A stretch of DNA of 64,000 bases, taken from positions 19,686 through 83,685 of the forward strand of contig NZ_CAKASM010000016.1 in NCBI RefSeq assembly GCF_916858675.1, read 5' to 3'. Each line of letters opens with the position of its first letter. Positions within the stretch are counted from its first letter, which is position 1. Made by a program: the position numbers and the translations under genes. Shown piece by piece: positions 26,577 through 34,863 of this stretch. A model generated the notes under the pieces. It was not told the origin of the DNA. It did no database searches and saw only the letters and a program-made list of their open reading frames with translations. The DNA is from Sphingomonas sp. Leaf21. GTDB lineage: Bacteria > Pseudomonadota > Alphaproteobacteria > Sphingomonadales > Sphingomonadaceae.

Positions 26577-26882
26577 TCGGGGACCTTTCGGGTGCAGCGG
26601 TTGGAGCGGCCATGGCGACGAGCGGCACGACCGAAGATCAGCGATCGCCGGACCAGGCCCGTGGCGAATCGCGCGAAGCCCATGAATGACATGCGCGGCA
26701 AGGGTGGTTCAACCCGTTAAACGGGATATGCCGGCAATCGGCCCTGCGCGATCCCCCCGGTACGAGGAAGGGGGAGGAACCAGCCGCAGTCTGGCGGACG
26801 GAGCGTGCGGCAAGCGATGACCTCCGTGAAGACCCTTCCGTCAGGATTTCGGCCCGCCACCTCCCCGTGGCTGGGAAGAGCG
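26577..26882. other. Intergenic stretch, no gene recognised
   Basis: 306 bp between the antiporter start and the GT4 stop. Short open frames here are fragments of frames crossing the neighbours. It must hold the antiporter promoter and the end of the GT4 transcript, but I see no clear stem with a T-run. Confidence 0.5.
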
Positions 26883-27911
26883 CTACGCCGCCGTGCGGAG
26901 GTTCCGGTCGATCGGCGCGAGTGCGGCCAGGAACTGCTCGGCGCTGGCCCGCCAGGTGAAGCCCTGCCCATATCGCGCACAGCCTTCCCGATCGAGCGTC
27001 AGGGCCTTGGCGATGGCGACGTCCAGCGCATCGTCCATCACGCCGACGTCGGGGATCAGCACGTCGACCGGCCCCTGCACCGGCAATGCGGCGACCGGGG
27101 TGCCGCAGGCGAGCGCCTCGATCATCACCAGTCCGAACGTGTCGGTACGGCTGGGGAAGACGAAGACATCCGCCGCACGGTAGATCGCGGCCAGATCCTC
27201 GCCGAATTTCGCGCCGAGGAAGTGGACATCGGGATATTGCGCCGTCAACGCAGCCCGCGCCGGGCCGTCGCCGACCACCACCTTCGTCCCCGGCACGTCG
27301 GTGGCCAGGAAGGCGGCGATATTCTTCTCGACCGCGACCCGGCCCGCATAGAGCTGGATCGGACCGGGCAGCGCGCGGACCCCCGCGTCGCGCGTGCCAT
27401 CCGCGTGGAACAGCGCGGTATCCACCCCGCGTCCCCAGGGTCGACTTTGCGCCAGGCCATGCGCGGCCAGCGCCGCCGCCACGCTGGGCGTCGAGGCGAG
27501 GATCGCGGCGGAGGGGGCGTGGAACCAGCGGACATAGCGCCACACCCATTCGGGGCTGACCGCCCTGATCCGCGCGGCGACATATTCGGGGAATTGCGTG
27601 TGATAGGCGGTGGTGAAGGGTAGTCCCTGCGTCAGGCACCAGCGCCGCGCGCGCAGGCCCAACGGGCCCTCGGTCGCGATGTGGACCGCATCGGGCAGGA
27701 ACCCGCCGAGCGTCCGCCCGACCGCGCCCGGCCTCGGCAGCGCCAGCCGGATCTCGGGATAGGTGGGGCAGGGGACCGAGGCATAGCAGTCGGGCGAGAC
27801 GATCAGCAGCTCGTGCCCCATCGCGCGGAGTTCGGCCGCCACCGATTGCAGCGTGCGGACCACGCCGTTGACCTGCGGCGACCAGGCGTCGGTGACGATC
27901 GCGATGCGCAT
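26883..27911 (-). CDS. GT4-family glycosyltransferase (PimB/SqdX-like)
   Basis: 342 residues with a GT-B fold. Markers are MRIAIVTDAWSPQVNGVVRT (acceptor loop after the first strand), HIATEGPLGLRAR at about residue 95, YAGRVAVEKNIAAFLA at about 185, and the donor block FPSRTDTFGLVMIEALACG at about 265 with its EX7E-like acids. The N-terminal pattern is shared with lipid-directed mannosyl-, glucuronosyl- and sulfoquinovosyl-transferases. It follows the phosphoesterase gene by 20 nt on the same strand, so they form a pair. In sphingomonads, which carry glycosphingolipids in place of LPS, a role in glycolipid head-group synthesis is possible but not shown. Confidence 0.85.
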   Translation of the reverse strand: MRIAIVTDAWSPQVNGVVRTLQSVAAELRAMGHELLIVSPDCYASVPCPTYPEIRLALPRPGAVGRTLGGFLPDAVHIATEGPLGLRARRWCLTQGLPFTTAYHTQFPEYVAARIRAVSPEWVWRYVRWFHAPSAAILASTPSVAAALAAHGLAQSRPWGRGVDTALFHADGTRDAGVRALPGPIQLYAGRVAVEKNIAAFLATDVPGTKVVVGDGPARAALTAQYPDVHFLGAKFGEDLAAIYRAADVFVFPSRTDTFGLVMIEALACGTPVAALPVQGPVDVLIPDVGVMDDALDVAIAKALTLDREGCARYGQGFTWRASAEQFLAALAPIDRNLRTAA

Positions 27912-27931
27912 GATCCGTCCTTCTCCAGTCC

Positions 27932-28816
27932 TCAGGCGGCGATGGCGGCGACCGTCGGCGGGTTGCGCCGTGCCTCCATCTCGTCACCCCAGTGCAGGAT
28001 CTCCATCGTGCCGTCGAAATGCTCGACCAGCGCGGTGCAGCCCTCCACCCAGTCGCCGTCATTATAATAGGTAACGCCGCCGATCTCCCGAATTTCCGCG
28101 GTGTGGATATGGCCGCACACCACTCCGTCGACGCCGCGCGCACCCGCCGCATGTGCGACCACTTCCTCGAAATGCGAGATGAAGGCGACGGCGTTCTTGA
28201 CCTTGGCCTTGGCATGTTTGGACAGCGACCAATAGGGGCGCTTCATCCACCGCCGCACGATGTTCACCCAGCGGTTGACCTCCATCAGCGCGGTATAGGC
28301 GAAGTCGCCGACATGGGCGAGCCAGCGATGCGCGAGCGTGATCGCGTCGAATTCGTCGCCGTGCAGGATCAGCAGACGGCGACCATCCGCCGTCTCGTGG
28401 ATCGCCTTGCGGCAGATGGCGATGCCGCCGAAGTCCATGCCGGTGAACTGGCGGAAGATCTCGTCGTGGTTGCCGGGGATGTAGACGACGCGGGTGCCGC
28501 GCTTGGCGCGCTTGAGCAGCCGCCAGACCACGTCGTTATGCGCGGCGGGCCAGTAGAATTTCTTCTTCAGCCGCCAGCCGTCGATCATGTCGCCGACCAG
28601 ATACATGGTGTCGCTGTCGACATGGTCGAGAAAGTCGATCAGCATCTCGGCATTGCAGCCGCGCGTGCCGAGATGGACGTCGGAAATCCAGATGGTGCGA
28701 TAGCGGCGGCGCGCATTCCCCTCCGGCTCGGGCGTCGCGGGCGCGCGCTTGATGAAGTCGAGAATGGCGGCGTCTTCGTTCAGTGCGCCATCGATCGGAA
28801 TGCTGGTCATCGGCAT
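27932..28816 (-). CDS. LpxH-like calcineurin-type phosphoesterase
   Basis: 294 residues from the ATG at 28816, preceded by GGGGGAA at a 5-nt spacing; an ATG at 28861 is a longer option with no clear ribosome site. The dinuclear-metal motifs are all present: WISDVHLG, LVGDMIDGW, IPGNHDE, LHGDEFD and CGHIHTAEI. This is the UDP-2,3-diacylglucosamine diphosphatase-like branch of metallophosphoesterases, which hydrolyses a pyrophosphate in lipid A synthesis. The middle (about 165-215) has the helical cap used for lipid substrates. True LpxH or a paralogue acting on another nucleotide-linked lipid or sugar cannot be decided here. First gene of a two-gene unit with the GT4. Confidence 0.85.
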   Translation of the reverse strand: MPMTSIPIDGALNEDAAILDFIKRAPATPEPEGNARRRYRTIWISDVHLGTRGCNAEMLIDFLDHVDSDTMYLVGDMIDGWRLKKKFYWPAAHNDVVWRLLKRAKRGTRVVYIPGNHDEIFRQFTGMDFGGIAICRKAIHETADGRRLLILHGDEFDAITLAHRWLAHVGDFAYTALMEVNRWVNIVRRWMKRPYWSLSKHAKAKVKNAVAFISHFEEVVAHAAGARGVDGVVCGHIHTAEIREIGGVTYYNDGDWVEGCTALVEHFDGTMEILHWGDEMEARRNPPTVAAIAA

Positions 28817-28934
28817 CGGCGTTCCCCCACGCTTGGGCGTCGATGCTGTCATGCGCGTCATCTGTTACGCCCGCATCGCAGATCGGTGACAGGTGCGCAG
28901 CATTTCGGTGACTCCTTGAAGTCATCGGACAAGG

Positions 28935-28968
28935 AAAATCCCGCCGATCAAAAGACCGGCGGGATTTT
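28935..28968 (-). terminator. Rho-independent terminator after the GlcNAc-locus receptor
   Basis: A perfect 12-bp inverted repeat, AAAATCCCGCCG / CGGCGGGATTTT, with a 10-nt loop. The GC core is flanked by A and T runs on both sides, so it can work in either direction. It lies between the receptor stop and the start of the phosphoesterase gene. The 11-nt AAAGGACAAGA is repeated just beside it (28970-28980 and 28986-28996). Confidence 0.85.
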
Positions 28969-29012
28969 CAAAGGACAAGATTTTTAAAGGACAAGACCTT
29001 GTGAGTCTCACG

Positions 29013-29116
29013 CCCCTCCCGCAGGCGGGAGGGGGTGGGGGAGGGCTTGGCCGCAGGCGTTGGTCTCGGTGAGACCCCTTGCCCTCCCCTCGGTCCCCTC
29101 CCGCAAGCGGGAGGGG
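29013..29116. repeat. Pair of CCCCTCCCGC palindromic repeats
   Basis: Two near-identical stems, CCCCTCCCGC/GCGGGAGGGG, lie at 29013-29034 and 29095-29116. Between them is GGTCTC-GGT-GAGACC (29062-29076). The paired units with a short spacer look like REP-type intergenic repeats. They sit just downstream of the receptor stop. Confidence 0.65.
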
Positions 29117-29127
29117 ATGCAGAAGAA

Positions 29128-31941
29128 TTAGAACCGCACCGCCACCGACGCGGCATAGGTCCGGCCATTCTTGTAGAAGGCGGTCGGACGGTCGGGCGTC
29201 GCATTATACTGGTAATAGGTCTCGTCGAGCAGGTTCTGCGCGTTGACGGACAGGGTGATCTCCTTGGTCAGGTTCAGCCCCGCCGAGAAGTCGAGCTGGC
29301 TATACGGCGCCACCATCTCGCGCGAGCCCAGGCGACCGATCGTGCGGAAATAGCTCGAGCGGTAGTTGTAGCTCAGGCGCGCCTGGAAGATGCCCTTTTC
29401 GAAATAGGGGATCACGTTGACGGTGTGGCGCGACAGATAGGGCAGGTTGAGCGCCGCGCCGGTCGTGTCGACCGACGAGGTCGAGCTGTCCTGGTACGAA
29501 TAGTTCGCCTGGATGCCGAAGCCGCCCCAGATTTCCGCCTGACCCGACACCAGCGCGCCGTTGACGGTCGCCTTGCCGCCGTTGATCGGCTGGTTGACGT
29601 TATAGGTCGTCAGCGCGCCCGCCAGCGTGTTGAAATAGACCGCGTTGGTGCGGGTGTTGATGATGTAGTTCGAGATGTCGCGACGGAACAGCTCGACCGC
29701 CAGCAACGTGCCCGCACGCGGATAGAATTCCGCGGTCAGCTCATAGTTGGTCGACTCGTAGGGCTTCAGGTTCGGGTTGCCGCCGCCGCCGTCGAGGGTG
29801 ACGTTGTTGAGCGACAGCGATGCCGCCAGATCCTCGTAACGCGGCCGCGAGATCACCCGTGCCACCGCACCGCGCACGATCACCTTGGGCGTGATCGAAT
29901 AGGCGATGTTCACGCTCGGCAGGAACTTGAGATAATCGGTCGTCGTCGTGGTCGGCACCGGCACCGGGTTGACCAGATTGCTCTGCGTCACCGCATATTG
30001 CGACTGGTCGCGGGTATAGACCAGACGCCCGCCGATATTGCCGCGCAGACCACCCTGGTCGAAATTCGCCTGGATGTACGAGGCGATGACCGTCTCGCGA
30101 ACGCGGGTCGATGCGCCGACCTTGTTGACCAGCGGGCTGTTGATCGCCTTCGCCAGGATGTCGATCACCGCCTGGTCGGGCAGGTTGAGATACTGGGTCG
30201 CGTTGCCCGACCCGCCGGTGCCGTCGAACACGCCGCCCGGCGTGACCAGCGTGGGCACGCCAAGCTGGTTGGCGGTCATCGAGGTGGTCATGTAGGTATT
30301 GATGCCGCGCGCATCGAGGCGGTTGACGTGGTCGGTCACGCGGCTGCCCAGCAGAACCTGCGTGAAGGGCCCGAACTCGACCGGGATGGTCGCGTCATAG
30401 CCGCCATAGATGTCGCGGTCGGTCGTGACGCTATAGTCCAGGCCGCCGATCTGCGCCGCGAACAGGTTCTGACCGTTGATGACGACCGGACGGCCCTCGA
30501 TCGTGGCGTTGTTGTTGTTCGGGTTGGTGAAGTAGTTGGCGGGGTTGGTCGGATCGCCGACATAGTTCACCGTCGCCGACTTCGGCCCGAAGGCATAGCT
30601 GAACGGCAGCTTGGTCTGGACGTTGAAAAGATATTCCGGGTTCCGGCCGCCGGTCGCGCGCGACCAGCCGCCCGCGAAGCTGATCTTCGCGCCGTCATCG
30701 CCCACCCAGTCGGCGAAGAAGTTGAGGTTGTCGGTCTTCAGCTTGGTCTTGCGGACCAGCGTATCGAGCTGCGACGACTGGCTGTTGGCCGCGCCGAAGC
30801 TGGCGGCGTTGACCGTGCCGTTGCTGACATTGGCGGTCTGGAGCACGTCGCCGGTCCAGGCGCCGGGAATGGTGTACATCGACTGGCTGTAATTGTTGTA
30901 GTTGCCGTCGATATGCAGACCATTCAGGGTCAGCGTCAGATTGTCGGCCGGGCGATACTGCACGGTGCCCGACACGCTGGCGCGCTCGCGGGTCTGCTGG
31001 AAATAGGCATAGTTGATGCCGAAGGGCAGATAGGCATTGGCCAGATCCTGCCGCGTGCCGCCGGTCACGGTGGCGTTCGGGTTCTTCAAGATCGGCTGGC
31101 CGCTGGCGTCGTTGACGAGCAGCGGACGGCCATCGGCCCCGCGCAGCGTGTTGCCCTTGGCATCCTGCTGCGTCTGGAAGAAGCGCTCGTCGCCGCGCTC
31201 ATAGCCGAAGAATTCGACGCCCGCGCGGGTCAGGCTCTGGCGGTCATAGGTCGCCGCCACCAGGAAGCCGAAATTGTCGGCCTGATTGTGCCAGCTATAG
31301 AGGCCCGAGCCGCGGACATTGCCCTTTTCCGAACGGTCGTTGTACGAATAGCCACCCGAGGCGAAGATCGAATTGGGGTCGAGATCGAGCGGCCGACGCG
31401 TGCGCACGATGACCGTGCCGCCCAGGCTGCCTTCCTCGATACGCGGTTCGGGCGACTTGTAGACTTCGAGCCGGTCGACCAGTTCGGGCGCGAGCAGCGA
31501 ATAGTTGAAGGTACGGCTGGAGGGGTCGTTGTCGTTGCCGCCCCAGTCGGCCGAGGCCAGCGCATGGCCGTCCAGCAACATGCGGTTGAGCGCCGGATCG
31601 GTGCCCAGGATCGCGACCTTCTCGCCCTCGCCGAAGCGGCGGTCGATGCTGACGCCCGGAATGTGCGACAGCGATTCCGCGACGTTGCGGTCGGGGAACT
31701 TGCCCACGTCCTCGGCGGTGATCACGTCGACGACGGCGTTCGCCTCGCGCTTGACGTTGATCGCGTTGCGAAGGCTGCTGCGGATGCCCGTGACGACGAC
31801 GTCACCGGTTTCGCCACCCTGATCGCTGCCTGGCGCGGTCTGAGTCGGCGCGTCGGTCTGGCCGGTGGTCTGTGCGAAGGCGGTGCCCTGAATGCCGGCG
31901 AGTGCGGTCGCGGTCAGGATGATGCTACGAAAGCTCAACAC
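29128..31941 (-). CDS. TonB-dependent receptor of the GlcNAc/N-glycan locus
   Basis: 937 residues from the GTG at 31941, with GGGGGGA about 8 nt upstream and a signal peptide ending GTAFAQ. A TonB-box-like DVVVTGIRSSLRNA follows at about residue 47. The plug (about 55-190) has ITAEDVGKFPDRNVAESLSH, typical of the Xanthomonas/Caulobacter-type receptors for large carbohydrates. The barrel ends in an aromatic VRF. No STN domain is present, so it is a pure transporter. Divergent cutC and the nag genes lie 288 bp away across a shared control region. Likely cargo: chito-oligosaccharides or N-glycan fragments. Confidence 0.92.
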   Translation of the reverse strand: MLSFRSIILTATALAGIQGTAFAQTTGQTDAPTQTAPGSDQGGETGDVVVTGIRSSLRNAINVKREANAVVDVITAEDVGKFPDRNVAESLSHIPGVSIDRRFGEGEKVAILGTDPALNRMLLDGHALASADWGGNDNDPSSRTFNYSLLAPELVDRLEVYKSPEPRIEEGSLGGTVIVRTRRPLDLDPNSIFASGGYSYNDRSEKGNVRGSGLYSWHNQADNFGFLVAATYDRQSLTRAGVEFFGYERGDERFFQTQQDAKGNTLRGADGRPLLVNDASGQPILKNPNATVTGGTRQDLANAYLPFGINYAYFQQTRERASVSGTVQYRPADNLTLTLNGLHIDGNYNNYSQSMYTIPGAWTGDVLQTANVSNGTVNAASFGAANSQSSQLDTLVRKTKLKTDNLNFFADWVGDDGAKISFAGGWSRATGGRNPEYLFNVQTKLPFSYAFGPKSATVNYVGDPTNPANYFTNPNNNNATIEGRPVVINGQNLFAAQIGGLDYSVTTDRDIYGGYDATIPVEFGPFTQVLLGSRVTDHVNRLDARGINTYMTTSMTANQLGVPTLVTPGGVFDGTGGSGNATQYLNLPDQAVIDILAKAINSPLVNKVGASTRVRETVIASYIQANFDQGGLRGNIGGRLVYTRDQSQYAVTQSNLVNPVPVPTTTTTDYLKFLPSVNIAYSITPKVIVRGAVARVISRPRYEDLAASLSLNNVTLDGGGGNPNLKPYESTNYELTAEFYPRAGTLLAVELFRRDISNYIINTRTNAVYFNTLAGALTTYNVNQPINGGKATVNGALVSGQAEIWGGFGIQANYSYQDSSTSSVDTTGAALNLPYLSRHTVNVIPYFEKGIFQARLSYNYRSSYFRTIGRLGSREMVAPYSQLDFSAGLNLTKEITLSVNAQNLLDETYYQYNATPDRPTAFYKNGRTYAASVAVRF

Positions 31942-32229
31942 GCTGAAATCCCCCCAATTTCTGTCGCGCCACCCCCGCGAATACAACGTCTGGATGCAAC
32001 GGAAGGTGAGTGGTGCCCCCCGATAGTTACGGGCATCTTATATCGTATGCCTCGTAACCATTCTGTAACCAGTTTAACCTTGGTATGTAAGGGGCAAATT
32101 TGAACCTGTCGGTTAATGATACCATTGTGCTGGTACATTGCGTCGGGTGCTGCTTAAATGCCGCATTCCTGCGCTTTGCCGCGTCGCGGGCGGACCGGCG
32201 GCCAGGAAGAATTTTGGGGGATGTTGACG
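31942..32229. promoter_or_regulatory. Divergent control region between receptor and cutC, with TGGTAT sites
   Basis: 288 bp, with an AT-rich middle. Sites seen are TGGTATG (32081-32087), ATGATACCA (32116-32124) and TGGTAC (32131-32136). The last two face each other as TACCA-6 nt-TGGTA, the shape of a HutC-type operator. TGGTATG and TGGTATCAT (reverse complement of the second site) recur before the N-glycan operon at 23.78 kb. Confidence 0.5.
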
Positions 32230-32976
32230 ATGGTGATACCACCGTCCCGAACTAGGCAAACGCTGCTCGAGATATGCGTCGACGATGCCGAAGGCGTCGC
32301 GGCCGTGGCGGCAGCGGGGGGTGATCGGATCGAGCTGTGCGGCGCCCTCGCGCTGGGCGGACTGACCCCGTCGGCGGCGCTGGTCGCTCGCGCCGTCGGA
32401 TCGGGCGTGCCGGTTCATGCGATGGTCCGTCCCCGCGACGGCGATTTTCGGTATGACGCAAGTGACATAGCCTTGGCGACGGACGAGATCGGCAGGTTGG
32501 TGGCGCAGGGCGTGGCGGGCGTGGTCGTCGGCGCTATGGCGGATGAACACCGGCTGGACCTCGACATACTGGCGCGCTGGCGGGACGTGGCGAAAGACGT
32601 CGCGATCATACTCCACCGCGCCATCGATCTGGTCGACGATCCCGTCGCGGCGGTCGAGGCGGTGGCGGCCTTGGGCTATGACCATATCCTCACCTCGGGC
32701 GGCGCGCCGACGGCGGAGGAGGGGGCGACGGTGATCGCGGAGATGGTCCGGGCGGCGGATGGTCGCCTTGCGATCATCGCGGGCTCGGGCGTTTCGGCGG
32801 ACAATGTCGGGCGACTGATCGCGGCGACCGGCGTCAACGCGGTCCATGCTTCGGCGAGCGCGCGGAGCCCCTGGGGGGATTCGCGGATCGAGGCGATGGG
32901 CTTTGCAGGTGGCCCGAGGCGCCGGACCGACCCCGCGCGGATCAGCGCCCTGCGGCAGGCGATCGAGAGGAATTAA
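32230..32976 (+). CDS. cutC: CutC family protein
   Basis: 248 residues from ATG 32230, with GGGGGATG 6 nt upstream; the frame is open further 5' but an earlier ATG (32221) is too close to the ribosome site. CutC has a TIM-barrel-like fold: LLEICVDDAEGVAAVAAAGG, DRIELCGALALGGLTPS, VPVHAMVRPRDGDF, LHRAIDLVDDPV, LTSGGAPTAEEG and IIAGSGVSADNV. It was named for copper tolerance in E. coli, but its biochemical activity is unsettled. Here it is the first gene of a sugar operon, as also seen in some other bacterial N-acetylglucosamine and glycan loci. A sugar-related role fits the context better than copper. Confidence 0.88.
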   Translation: MVIPPSRTRQTLLEICVDDAEGVAAVAAAGGDRIELCGALALGGLTPSAALVARAVGSGVPVHAMVRPRDGDFRYDASDIALATDEIGRLVAQGVAGVVVGAMADEHRLDLDILARWRDVAKDVAIILHRAIDLVDDPVAAVEAVAALGYDHILTSGGAPTAEEGATVIAEMVRAADGRLAIIAGSGVSADNVGRLIAATGVNAVHASASARSPWGDSRIEAMGFAGGPRRRTDPARISALRQAIERN

Positions 32977-33056
32977 AATCCAATGTATGCCAAATATAAT
33001 ACCTATTGCCCGGTTGATAGGGCTGCGATAGACCAGTCGGCGAAGCGGGGCGCGGC
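32977..33056 (+). promoter_or_regulatory. AT-rich leader of the gntR-nag genes
   Basis: 80 bp between cutC and the regulator, with an AT-rich block flanked by CAAT (32981-32984) and ATTG (33005-33008) and one GGTAT half-site on the minus strand (32999-33003). It may allow separate expression or autoregulation of the nag genes. Confidence 0.3.
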
Positions 33057-33830
33057 ATGAGCGACGCCCGGGCAAAGGGGGATGGCGCAGCCATGACATT
33101 CTCGGCGCAGGTCGGCTCCTTCCGAAAGGGAAACCCCGCGCCTTTGTACCTGCAGCTTCAGCAACTTCTGCGTGACGCGATCACCAGCAACGTGCTGGCC
33201 GAGGACGATGCGATCCCCGCCGAGCGTGATCTTGCGATCGAATATGACGTGTCGCGGATCACGGTGCGCAAGGCGATCGGCGGCCTGGTCGAAGAGGGGT
33301 TGCTGACCCGCCGCCGCGGTGCGGGCACCTTCGTCGCCGGGCGTGTCGAGAAGAGCTTCTCCAAATTGTCCTCCTTCTCCGAGGATATGATCGCACGTGG
33401 CCGCACGCCGAGCAGCCAGTGGGTCAGCCGCGCGCCGGGAACGGTCACGCCCGAGGAGGCGCTGTCGCTGGGGCTGTCGCCGGGTGCCCCCGTCTATCGC
33501 TTCCAGCGCGTTCGCTTCGCCGACGAGGTGCCGATGGCGATCGAGATTTCGACCATCGCCGGTTTCGCGCTTCCCGCGATCGAGGCGGTGGATCGCTCGC
33601 TCTACGCCGCGCTCGAACGATCGGGGCATCGGCCGGTGCGCGCGCTCCAACGGCTGCGCGCGGTGCCGTTCGGGGCGGACCATGCCAAGATGCTGAACGT
33701 CGATCCGGGCCATGCGGGCCTGTTGATCGAGCGGCGCGGATTTCTGCGCGATGGACGGGCGGTGGAATATACCCAGTCCTTCTATCGCGGTGATGCCTAT
33801 GATTTCGTCGCGGAGTTAACCGATGTCTGA
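33057..33830 (+). CDS. GntR/HutC-family transcriptional regulator of the nag genes
   Basis: 257 residues (245 if the ATG at 33093 is used). The winged helix-turn-helix covers about 25-95: PLYLQLQQLLRDAI, IPAERDLAIEYDVSRITVRK and RRGAGTFVAG. The UTRA ligand domain fills the rest (LSSFSEDMIARG, PVYRFQRVRFADEVPMAIE, VEYTQSFYRGDAYDF). HutC-type proteins of this build (NagR/YvoA, DasR, NagQ) sense GlcNAc-6-P or GlcN-6-P and repress nag genes. The 3' end overlaps the next gene by 8 nt. Its probable operator is the TGGTAT motif seen at 23.78 and 32.1 kb; that link is inference. Confidence 0.9.
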   Translation: MSDARAKGDGAAMTFSAQVGSFRKGNPAPLYLQLQQLLRDAITSNVLAEDDAIPAERDLAIEYDVSRITVRKAIGGLVEEGLLTRRRGAGTFVAGRVEKSFSKLSSFSEDMIARGRTPSSQWVSRAPGTVTPEEALSLGLSPGAPVYRFQRVRFADEVPMAIEISTIAGFALPAIEAVDRSLYAALERSGHRPVRALQRLRAVPFGADHAKMLNVDPGHAGLLIERRGFLRDGRAVEYTQSFYRGDAYDFVAELTDV

Positions 33831-34863
33831 TGTGATGACCGCCGGTAGTGCGGGAACCGGCACCCTGATGGGAGCGGAAGCGGGGGAGGCGCCGGAGGCG
33901 ATCGCCCGGCTGCTCGCGCGCAACGCGCCGACCGTCAGGGCGCTGGCCGAGCGGCTGCGTGCCGCCCCGCCGCCGGTGATCATCACCATCGCGCGTGGCT
34001 CGTCGGACCACGCGGCGACCTACGGCAAATATATCCTGGAAACCAAGACCGGCGTGCCGGTGTCCTCGGCGGCCCCCTCGGTCGCGTCGATCTTCGAGAC
34101 GACGATGAAGGTGCAGGGCGCGCTGGTCATCGCCATTTCGCAGTCGGGGCGCAGCCCGGACCTGCTCGCCACCGTCGAGGCCTACCGCGCGGGCGGCGCG
34201 CATATCGTCGCGCTGGTCAATGACGAGGAGTCGCCGCTGGCGACGGGTGCAGACACCTTCCTGCCCCTGTCGGCCGGGCCGGAAAAGGCGGTCGCCGCGA
34301 CCAAGTCCTGCCTGACCGCGCTGGCCGGGCTGGCGCAGCTCGCCGCCGCCTGGGCGGGTGACACGGCGCTGGAAACCGCGCTCGACGATCTGCCGGGGCA
34401 GGTCGAGCAGGCGCTGGGCCTCGACTGGTCGTCGGCGGTCGAAGGCTTGCGGGATGTCAGCCAGATGTTCGTGCTGGGCCGTGGCTATGGTTACGGCGTG
34501 GCACAGGAAGCCGCGCTCAAGCTCAAGGAAACCTGCTCGATCCAGGCCGAGCCGTTCAGCGCCGCCGAAGTGCGCCACGGCCCGATGCGCATCGTCGAGC
34601 CCGGCTATTCGGTGCTGGGCTTCGCCACCTCGGACGTGGCGGGCGAGGACGTGAAGGCGGTCGCCGACCAGTTTGCCGAGCGCGGTGCCAAGCCGTTCGT
34701 CGCGGGGCAGGGCGGTCGGCTGCCGATGGTCGTCGGCCACCCCGCGCTCGAGCCGATCGCGATGCTCGCCAGCTTCTACCGCATGGTCGAGGCGCTGGCG
34801 CTCGCCCGTGGCATGGACCCGGATTCGCCGCCGCATCTTCAGAAAGTGACCCGCACGCTATGA
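33823..34863 (+). CDS. SIS-domain glucosamine-6-phosphate deaminase (NagB-II type)
   Basis: 346 residues with two SIS domains and no glutaminase domain, so it resembles the isomerase half of GlmS. The first SIS domain contains TIARGSSDHAATYGKYILE, IAISQSGRSPDLLATVEAY and GPEKAVAATKSCLTAL. The second contains GRGYGYGVAQEAALKLKETC and AEVRHGPMRIV. Proteins of this build next to nagA act as type-II glucosamine-6-phosphate deaminases, giving fructose-6-P and ammonia, and replace classical NagB, which is not present in the window. It overlaps both neighbours (8 nt with gntR, 4 nt with nagA). Confidence 0.9.
   Translation: MSDVMTAGSAGTGTLMGAEAGEAPEAIARLLARNAPTVRALAERLRAAPPPVIITIARGSSDHAATYGKYILETKTGVPVSSAAPSVASIFETTMKVQGALVIAISQSGRSPDLLATVEAYRAGGAHIVALVNDEESPLATGADTFLPLSAGPEKAVAATKSCLTALAGLAQLAAAWAGDTALETALDDLPGQVEQALGLDWSSAVEGLRDVSQMFVLGRGYGYGVAQEAALKLKETCSIQAEPFSAAEVRHGPMRIVEPGYSVLGFATSDVAGEDVKAVADQFAERGAKPFVAGQGGRLPMVVGHPALEPIAMLASFYRMVEALALARGMDPDSPPHLQKVTRTL

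Noticed and set aside
28970..28996. Direct repeat AAAGGACAAGA as possible attachment site
   Set aside because: The copies are adjacent, there is no integrase or tRNA nearby, and the repeat is a local duplication beside a terminator.
29013..29116. CRISPR-like array from the two CCCCTCCCGC units
   Set aside because: Only two units, each a self-complementary stem, with no regular spacers and no cas gene in the window.
29035..32103. A 1022-codon open frame on the plus strand, antisense to the TonB-dependent receptor
   Set aside because: It mirrors the receptor's codon structure, has a charged low-complexity translation with no family motifs, and is explained by the high GC content of the true gene on the other strand.
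32981..33008. Full palindromic operator before the GntR gene
   Set aside because: The CAAT/ATTG ends match, but the interior does not pair; only one GGTAT half-site remains, so it was kept as a low-confidence leader and not as an operator.
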